Source: Codonopsis lanceolata (taxonomy: Eukaryota > Streptophyta > Magnoliopsida > Asterales > Campanulaceae). From it: a stretch of 64,000 bases of DNA. The stretch is taken from the NCBI GenBank assembly GCA_013146195.2, contig CM028378.1, forward strand, positions 40,748,828-40,812,827, in the 5' to 3' direction. Within the stretch, counting starts at the first letter, position 1. Each line of letters begins with the position of its first letter. This document shows, one piece after another, positions 59,218 to 64,000 of the stretch. The position numbers and the translations under genes are program-made. The notes under the pieces are model-generated. The model saw nothing but the letters and a program-made list of their open reading frames with translations. It searched no databases and was not told where the DNA came from.

Positions 59218-59931
59218 GAACACACTTCACTAATAGATTGTTAAATTCAAGCCTTAGAAAATATGGTGTAACTCACAAGTTAGCCACACCATATCATCCT
59301 CAGACTTCTGGCCAAGTAGAAGTTAGTAATAGACAGATAAAAGCAGTCTTGGAAAAGACTGTTAGACCAAATTGTAAGGATTGGGAACCAAAACTTAAAG
59401 ATGCTCTTTGGGAATATCGAACTGCACATAAAACTTCAATAGGTATGAGTCCATATCGGATGGTGTATGGCAAAGCTTGTCATTTGCTAGTAGAGATTGA
59501 ACACAAGGCCTATTGGACCATTAAAGCTCTTAACCTTGACTTAACTTTGGCTGGTGAAGAAAGATTTTTTCAGTTGAATGAATTAGAAGAGCATAGGTTA
59601 AATTCGTATGAAAATGCAAAAACCTATAAAGAAAAGACCAAGAAAAACCATGACATGGGACTGGCTAACAAGATGTTACGTCCAGGATTAAAGGTACTCC
59701 TTTTTAATTCTAGACTCAGATTATTTCCAGGAAAATTAAAATCAAAATGGTCAGGTCCTTTTATTATAGTTCGAATTTATTCGCATGGTGCTATCGATAT
59801 CAAGAACCCAAAGACCAATTAGATATTTAAAGTCAACGGTCACCGACTCAAACCGTACCTTGAACCCATGTCAGTTGAGAGAACTATAGAACTCATTCGT
59901 CTCTTTGACACCGAACCCCCGAGAAAATAGG

Positions 59932-60296
59932 TTTGTAGTTGGCTCGAACCAAAGACATTAAACAAGTTCGCTAGGTGGGAGGCAACTCACTTTGATGAAA
60001 TTTTATTTTCTTTCATAATGTAATTTAAATATGTTGTTCTACGTCTTATTTAATTATGGATATTTAATTTAAATATTTTCCAGTATTGGCATAATTCATG
60101 TTTGGGGGAGAAAAGTATCTTAGTGTTGTATTTATATGTTTCTAATATTTTAGTATAGAAGTTTGTGTAGAATTTTCAGATTGAAGGAAAGAAACGGACT
60201 TAACGGAATGTAATGAAAGGACCAAAATGAAAACTGCCAAAAATCTGTGAAGCATCTCCCAAGGCACAAAATCTGTGAACCTTGCGGACGCAAGGT
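59932..60296 (+). other. Athila 3' untranslated stretch
   Basis: No gene. It contains GCTAGGTGGGAGGCAAC soon after pol and the G/A-rich TTTGGGGGAGAAAAG. The last bases before 60297 (CTTGCGGACGCAAGG) form a small inverted repeat at the junction with the minus-strand Athila. Confidence 0.65.
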
Positions 60297-60790
60297 CAAA
60301 TTAGTTTCATAACATCTTTTAAGAACTGATGTTAGATTTTCTAGACAATTATCAAATGACGTTCCAAATACTGAAAAATCATCCATGAACACTTCTACAC
60401 ACCTTTCAACTAAATCAGAAAATATAGAAATCATGCATCTTTGAAAAGTGGCCGGGGTGTTACGTAACCCAAAGGGCATCCTTTTAAATGCAAAGGTACC
60501 AAAAGGGCATGTAAAGGTAGTCTTTTTTTGGTCTTCCGGTGCAAGTGGAATTTGATTGTAACTGGAAAATCATCAAGAAAACAGTAATAATCATGGCCAG
60601 CTAATCTTTCAAAAATTTGGTCAATGAAGGGCAAAGGAAAGTGATCTTTCTTTGTAGCCGCATTTAATTTCCTTAAATATATGCACATTCTATAGCCAGT
60701 TATAGTTCTTGTGGGAACTAACGCATCTTTCTCATTTTTAACAACTGTAATTCCTGATTCTTGGGAATTACTTGGACTTGACTTACCCAT
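60297..60790 (-). pseudogene. pol: Athila RT fragment, minus strand
   Basis: From 60790: GITVVKNEKDALVPTRTITG, RKLNAATKKDHFPLPFIDQI, FERLAGHDYYCFLDDFPVT, then after a frame change MPFGLRNTPATFQRCMISIF, FMDDFSVFGTSFDNCLENL (catalytic FMDD about 60385) and finally RCYETNLTL at 60300, where it is cut off by plus-strand Athila sequence. It represents fingers and palm only. The insertion-free upstream neighbour is gag-protease of the same copy. About 85% alike by eye to the plus-strand RT segment at 57310-57483, so it is a separate Athila copy. Confidence 0.87.
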
Positions 60791-60793
60791 TTA

Positions 60794-63078
60794 CTATTCC
60801 GTTAAATCCGCAGCAATTATAACGAGTAAAGTTTTACCCTCCCCAAGAAATGCATATTTCAAGTGAGATGGTAATGGCTTTAAGTCTAGTTCAGGAGGAG
60901 ATTTAATGGATGGGGTAAACTTAGGAACTTCAAGTTTAACTTTTTCATTTTGATTCTCCTTAGGAATTTCAGATTCCTCTTTTTCTAATTGTATATCCTT
61001 TTCAGTTTCTAATGTGGGAACTTCAAGTTCCTCTTTGCTTTCACTTTCATCTTTAGGAGTTTCAAGTTTCTCCTTTTCCTTTTTAGCATCCTCCTCAAGG
61101 ATTTCTCTTTCTAATTCGTCCATATCGAATATTAAATCGAGGAAGTCTCTTTGATTAGAATCTTCTCCTAACATCTCTCGTTCTAACTCGACTTCAATTA
61201 AATCTGCTTCAAAGTTTTGGGGTGTAAGATTTTCTATTTCATCTATTGAAAAACATGCATTCATATCGCTTGGTCTGTTTAATGCATCAAAAACTGAAAT
61301 CTCTACAGTTTCTCCCATAACTGACATCGACAGCTTACCATTTCTTAAATTAATCATGGTGTTGTCCGTGGCCATGAAAGGTCTTCCTAACAGGATAGGA
61401 ACTTCATTATTCATGCATATTTTTCTTTTCATCTCTAGAATCACAAAGTCAACCGAAATGATCAACTTATCAACTTGAACTAAAATATCCTCTACTATTC
61501 CTAAGGGATGTTTGACCGAATGATCGGCTAACTTTAAAGACATAGTAGTGGGTTTTAATTCTCCCAAACCTAATTGTTTGTAGATAGCGAAAGGCATTAA
61601 ATTAATACTCGCACCTAAATCAATCATAGCGTTCATCTTTTTCGAATTACCCAAAGAGACTTGGATATTGAAACTACCTGGATCTTTTAATTTAAGAGGG
61701 AGTTCAGGTTGTAATACTGCACTAACATTTTCAGAAACAGTTATTTTCTCGTTCTTTTCAAATTTGTGTTTCCTAGAGTGGAGATCCTTGAAAAACTTAG
61801 CATATGATGGAATATTTTTAATAACGTTAAGCAAAAGAAGATTAATATTCACTTTAGATAACATATTATAGATTTTCGTAAATTGTTTATCTATTTCGTT
61901 TTTCATCAACCTATCAGTGAATGGTATTGGTGGAACATATGGTGGAGGAGCAACATACGTTTCCTCAAGAGGTTTTGCCTCTTGTTCTTTTTCTTTGGCT
62001 AGAATTTCTTCTTCACTATTTACTTTCTCTAAAACTTCTTTTTCTTTGGCTTCTTTTTCTTCACCAGAATTATTACCATTATCAGGAACATCAGTAGACT
62101 GAGTAGGATTACTTACCTCTTCTCCAATGACTTTACTACTACGTAGAGTAGTGATAGATTTAGCTTGTTCCGTTTGACTAGGAAACTTCCCTTCTTCTCT
62201 ACCTTGCAAAGCTTGAGCAACATCATTTTTCAATTGATCTATAGTTTCCAATAATTTCCTGTTGAAAACAGTCTACCTATTGTCAAAATTGTTAGGTTTT
62301 AATTTTTCAATTTGCAGTTGTCCTTGCTTAGGAAATTGTTGAGGCTGCAAAGGCTTATTTCCTCCCCATGAAAAATTTGGATGATTTCTCCAACCTGGAT
62401 TATACGTGTTGGAATAAGGATCATCCTTTTGTCTTCAAGGGTATGCATTCATAACATTTGCTTGTTCAGGAAACATAGAACTAGATGGACAAAAATTAGT
62501 AGTATGATTATTTAGTCCACAAATAGCGCATACGTCTTGAATTTGAGATCTATTTTGTAATAGGATTTCCATTTGTGCTTGCACCTGTTCTATTTTTCCT
62601 CCATTGCTAGAATTGTCTTGAACTTGATACACACCTCTATTTTTACCTCTAGTGTTTTTCTATTGAGAATTGACACTTAACATTTCAAACAAATTTTCTA
62701 ATTCAGCTGGTGTCATTCCTTTTATGGAACCACCGGCTGCACTGTCAACCATAGTTTGAAGAGCAGAAGAAAGTGTATTATAAAATTGAGTCACTAAAAC
62801 ATCTTGAGACAGATTACGATGAGGACACATGATTAGTAAATTTTTTAATCTATCCCATGTTTCATGAAATGTTTCTCCTGGTTCAGTTTGAAAAGAAATA
62901 ATTTGCTTTCTGTAATGAGATAGAGATGCATGCTGATAAAATTTACCCATAAACAACTCATATAATTGAGTCCATGTATAAACACTTCTTGGTGGTAAAT
63001 TCATAAACCATCTTTTTGCTGCATCTTTTAATGCACATTGAAAATATCGCATTTTTAATTGATCTTCCGTTAGACCTC
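60794..63078 (-). pseudogene. gag: Athila gag and protease, minus strand
   Basis: Gag (63052-62660): MRYFQCALKDAAKRWFMNLP, LYELFMGKFYQHASLSHYRK, FHETWDRLKNLLIMCPHRNL, the standard Athila gag fold. A knuckle-like CAICGLNNHTTNFCP is at about 62540-62495 in another frame. A long open stretch follows (62251-60794, 485 codons) with Glu/Lys-rich coiled segments and the protease MNAMIDLGASINLMPFAIYK (about 61630-61570), in which the active-site triad reads DLG. ILLGRPFMATDNTMINLRNG closes the protease. Frame breaks at about 62650, 62430 and 62260. The gag N-terminus is cut off at 63078 by the copia LTR. Confidence 0.88.
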
Positions 63079-64000
63079 TGTTGATACTTATTGTAATTAG
63101 ATTTATATCTGCTCATACATTACACTAGTTTTATACTTCAGTGGCTAATTGGGTTGTGTATCGATTAGCGTGGCAACTGTGTATAGAACTTTGCCAAGTA
63201 TAGTTTTTATAGGACTTCACAGGTTCAGCGGAAGACTTCTTCAAGGCTTCACCGGAAGACCTGCTCAAAGCTTACAACGGCAGACCTTGTGTAAACATGG
63301 TCAACCATGACGTGTCCAGTCAAGCAATTCTTTTTGAATCAATTTGAATTTATCCTTATCAGTTTGAATTTAATTGAGACATTCCACGACATCTCGACCG
63401 AAAAGCGGCGAAGACTTTCGCGCGATCGCGATGAAAGCGAGGAAAGCGGCATGTCACCCTCATGCGCAGCAACTCTACTGAATCGACATCCAGATTGCAC
63501 ATCTTCCAGAAGATCTCTGTACTCATTCCCTGCTCGATATCTGTGAAGACGAAATTCTTGATTGACAGCCCCATGCATTTAATGCATTCAACCTAATAGA
63601 GCTATTAAGTCTTCGTCTTCTCCAACGGATCTCCAGAATGCTCCTGGTATAAATGCTGCCATTAAAGACTGAAGAAATAAACTTGATAAATTGCTCTGAA
63701 AATCTACCACAACTCAAAGTCTTAATACTCAGTGCATTCAAGAGATCCTAAACAGATCAAGAAGTCCTCGTCAACAACAAGAAGTTGTGCATCAACATTT
63801 ACTTTTGTACTTCTTGTTGTTTTCATTCAAAACTATTCTTCTGCACGAATTAAATATCATGTTTACTCAGATATTTAATTCCTTAACCCCAAATATAAGT
63901 CAATATTTTGTACACGATCCATTGGGAATATTCTTTGTAATAGATCTAGTGGAAAACATAGTGCACTATTTATATCCAAGGTTGACTACCTTGGTGGTGG
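63079..64000 (+). repeat. 5' LTR of a second copia element, runs off the window
   Basis: It starts TGTTGATACTTATTG at 63079 inside Athila gag and continues to the edge. Reverse-complement match to the left copia LTR (3357-4624): shared stretches include the TTTGCCAAGTATAG and GTGGCAACTG blocks and the closing TTGACTACCTTGGTGGTGG. The orientation is plus, the opposite of the left copy. Small frames inside (63307-63741) are not genes. Confidence 0.9.

Larger units (their letters stand above)
57300..59931 (+). pseudogene. pol: Athila pol: RT, RNase H and integrase
   Basis: RT: GPATFQRCMLSIFSNLVERC, catalytic FMDDFSVFG (about 57388), GIVLGHVVSNKGIEVDKAKI, FLGHASFYRRFINDFSKICK. RNase H from about 57825: MCDASDFAIGAVLGQR, IHYASRTLNDAQLNYTTTEK, VIIFSDHAALKYLL. 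Integrase: zinc-binding HEYSCGGHFSGSNTARKIMQ and CKICDKCQRTGG, core FYVWGIDFMGPFPVSNG and AIISDQGT (second Asp, about 59045), then after the SINE HPQTSGQVEVSNRQIK (Glu) and LRPGLKVLLFNSRLRLFPGK. In-frame stops are a TGA at 57806-57808 (Trp position, also present in the duplicated unit) and a TAG at 59820-59822, after which FKVNGHRLKPYLEP continues to the natural end at 59929-59931. Dead copy of the Athila lineage. Confidence 0.9.
57300..60296 (+). mobile_element. Athila-type Ty3/gypsy fragment, plus strand (RT to 3' region)
   Basis: It contains the RT C-terminal half, RNase H, integrase and the beginning of the 3' region. It starts abruptly inside RT (SCNGPATFQRCM) and ends where minus-strand Athila RT begins at 60297. 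A TTTGGGGGAGAAAAG purine stretch at about 60101-60115 resembles the polypurine-type motif found downstream of Athila pol. No LTR is found. It carries a 189-base tandem duplication and a SINE. Confidence 0.85.

Noticed and set aside
57300..63078. One Athila element with an internal inversion (plus part 57300-60296, minus part 60297-63078)
   Set aside because: The overlapping RT stretches (57310-57483 and 60298-60470) differ at many positions, about 85% alike by eye, so they are two separate copies rather than one inverted one.
3357..64000. The two copia LTRs at the window ends as the ends of one giant element
   Set aside because: They are in opposite orientation and both are 5' LTRs facing outward; the sequence between them is other transposons. 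They are two insertions of one family.

Overview
The window is a gene-poor, transposon-saturated stretch of a plant nuclear genome. Every recognisable coding sequence is of transposon origin: Ty1/copia, Ty3/gypsy of the Tat/Ogre and Athila types, a chromovirus-like LTR, a plant L1-type LINE, a hAT-type non-autonomous element and a SINE. I found no rRNA, no ordinary tRNA gene and no clear host gene. The species cannot be named from this sequence; a dicot with a large repeat-rich genome is a reasonable guess. One 100-N gap lies at 34529-34628.

Layout. 1-4624: 5' part of a copia element on the minus strand, ending in its LTR, inserted into the integrase of a Tat-type element (copy A, plus strand, 4625-14399). 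A is itself inserted into a second Tat-type pol (copy E, minus, 14400-16333, resuming at 22807-22866). E is split by a probable solo LTR (16334-22801) that contains a LINE (about 16740-19170) and a hAT element (21011-22199). From 22867 to 57226 runs a minus-strand tandem array of the same Tat family in which neighbours share LTRs: LTR fragment, leader, LTR (24679-26514), full-length copy B, LTR (43208-45027), truncated copy D, LTR (55410-57226). From 57300 two Athila pol/gag fragments meet tail to tail (plus 57300-60296, minus 60297-63078). At 63079 the LTR of a second copia copy, same family as the first but inverted, starts and runs out of the window.

Main biology. The Tat family here is about 20 kb long and, besides gag-pol, carries two extra genes on the strand opposite to pol, between the pol end and the 3' LTR. 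One is a plant-mobile-domain (PMD) gene with four exons and three GT-AG, phase-0 introns. The other is a DUF7745-like gene without visible introns, preceded by its own TATA box. The same arrangement in copies A and B shows that these genes belong to the element and travel with it. Introns can survive passage through the genomic RNA only if they lie antisense to it, which is the arrangement seen. The two copies of the PMD gene carry different lesions, so each probably decayed separately after insertion. Copy D keeps a DUF7745-like reading frame of 493 codons.

Two structured regions also stand out in the Tat elements: a series of hairpins in the last 500 bases of the LTR, with a constant core and covarying arms, and a chain of hairpins just upstream of the 3' LTR. 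Parts of copy B and of the leaders look like consensus-error sequence, and the N gap is flanked by a near-duplicate 600-base block, so fine detail around 32.4-42.3 kb should be treated with caution.
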